Part shown: one piece after another, positions 63,137-64,000 of the stretch | How the letters are laid out: every line of letters begins with the position of its first letter | Position numbering within the stretch: the first letter of the stretch is position 1 | Assembly: GCF_905147045.1 (NCBI RefSeq) | Contig: NC_065888.1 | Location: forward strand, 12,219,001 to 12,283,000 | DNA: 64,000 bases | Source: Nymphalis io | Taxonomy: Eukaryota > Arthropoda > Insecta > Lepidoptera > Nymphalidae | Direction: 5' to 3' | Program-made: the position numbers and the translations under genes | The notes under the pieces: model-generated | What the model saw: only the letters and a program-made list of their open reading frames with translations | The model's database searches: none | What the model was told of the DNA's origin: nothing

Positions 63137-63400
63137 GGTAGGGCTTTGTGCAAGCTCGTCTGGGTAGGTACCTCGTCAGATATTCTACCGCAAAACAGCA
63201 TTACTTGGTTTTGTTGTGTTCTGGTTTGAAGATGACTAAGTCAGTGTAATTATAAGCACATGGGATATAACATCTTATTTCCCAAGGTTGGTGGCGCATT
63301 GCATACATTGCAAATGTAAGAAATCTTAACCATCTATGTCTATGGGTGCTTGTGACCAGTTACCATCAGGTGGCCCATACGCTCGTCCGCTTACCTACCC
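63137..63400 (+). mobile_element. Interspersed repeat copy 2
   Basis: Non-coding block running from GGTAGGGCTTTGTGCAAGCT through TTGTTGTGTTCTGGTTTGAA, CCCAAGGTTGGTGGCGCATT and TCTATGGGTGCTTGTGACCA to TTACCATCAGGTGGCCCATA and CGCTCGTCCGC. It shares ordered blocks with 33885-34100 and has the appearance of a very common lepidopteran repeat. It is better preserved than copy 1, and also extends further at both ends. Confidence 0.7.
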
Positions 63401-64000
63401 TAATACGCTGAAACGCAACACACGATATATATATTTAACAAAACTAATAAATATACATATACGTATATTCGTTTTTCTAAACGGTACATTGCAAGTGGAT
63501 ACGATAAAATGTTTTGTGAAGTATACGAAGAAAAAAAATGTTCTGTTTTTAAATATTTTTGCCTTAATTTATAAGAACAAGATAAATAAGTTTGGTTGGT
63601 TTCACCATAATACGAAATAAATATTTTTATGGAACTAAAAGCAGCATCATTCACAAATTGTTGTGGGACAATAGAATATAGGATTAGAGGGTTGTAGCCA
63701 ATAAGGCTTGTGGTAGAATCCTAACGGTTCATATTCAAACAAATAAATAAGTATTATGAATTTAAATTTATCCTATAAAACTACTTTGGTTTTATATATA
63801 TCTTTATTTTAAACCGAAATACATATTATAAGTACCAGGCAACACTAAATAAGAATAAATTTCTTAGAAAAAGTGAATGTTTTCGTCTTTTTATTGGGGT
63901 ATATTTAATTGTTAAGCATTTTATATGATATGTTCAATCACTTAGCAATAACGTCCAGTCGGGTCAGCTATTTAGGTCACCATTTTCCATAAACATACAA
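63401..64000. other. Terminal AT-rich stretch, nothing recognised
   Basis: No exon, RNA gene or repeat family could be supported here. Open frames on both strands overlap one another and carry no motif. Confidence 0.5.

Overview
The window is nuclear DNA of an insect, almost certainly a moth or butterfly. It is AT-rich, its genes are split by short introns with GT-AG junctions, and it carries repeats typical of Lepidoptera: an RTE retrotransposon with a GATGATG tail, a tRNA-derived SINE whose tail shares the 'GGCC..AGCAGTGGGAC' motif, and Helitron-like CTAG ends. I saw no rRNA, tRNA, CRISPR array or prokaryotic feature. The order Lepidoptera is an inference from these repeats; species cannot be told.

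Layout, left to right. The last coding exon of the proteasome regulator PI31 (PSMF1, + strand) ends at 270. A decayed Tc1/mariner-type element (about 598-1860) follows, then a long AT-rich stretch with no convincing gene. A 5'-truncated RTE retrotransposon with an open 807-codon frame lies at 10046-12496 between exact 10-bp target-site duplications. PRL-1 phosphatase (+ strand) has non-coding leader exons from about 13.4 kb and four coding exons at 18419-23343. A perfect 16 x 16-bp minisatellite sits at 25269-25524. A seven-exon class II CPD photolyase (- strand) occupies 27332-31710, with a SINE in its last intron. A mosaic of transposon remnants fills about 32.0-35.6 kb, including a broken Jockey-like reverse transcriptase.

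The second half is dominated by a large direct tandem duplication. Copy A is 41901-50032 and copy B is 50038-58169; each is 8132 bp, they are joined by a 5-bp filler, and I noticed one substitution between them. The unit carries a complete phospholipid scramblase gene (- strand, 7 exons, 281 codons), so two scramblase genes now exist. It also carries the first exons of an ankyrin/MYND gene of ANKMY1 type (- strand, 15 exons, 35843-44171). ANKMY1 is complete through copy A; copy B has only its MORN-coding 5' exons, cut inside exon 4, where the junction supplies a stop. At the right end a four-exon gene (59666-62568, - strand) encodes an 805-residue secreted, acidic, His-rich protein with dibasic cleavage sites and a ten-cysteine C-terminal domain. 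I do not recognise its family and consider it the most novel-looking gene here.

The genes do not form a pathway. Exon boundaries were placed by eye: splice consensus, reading phase and family similarity agree for every gene model, except one uncertain donor in ANKMY1 exon 3.
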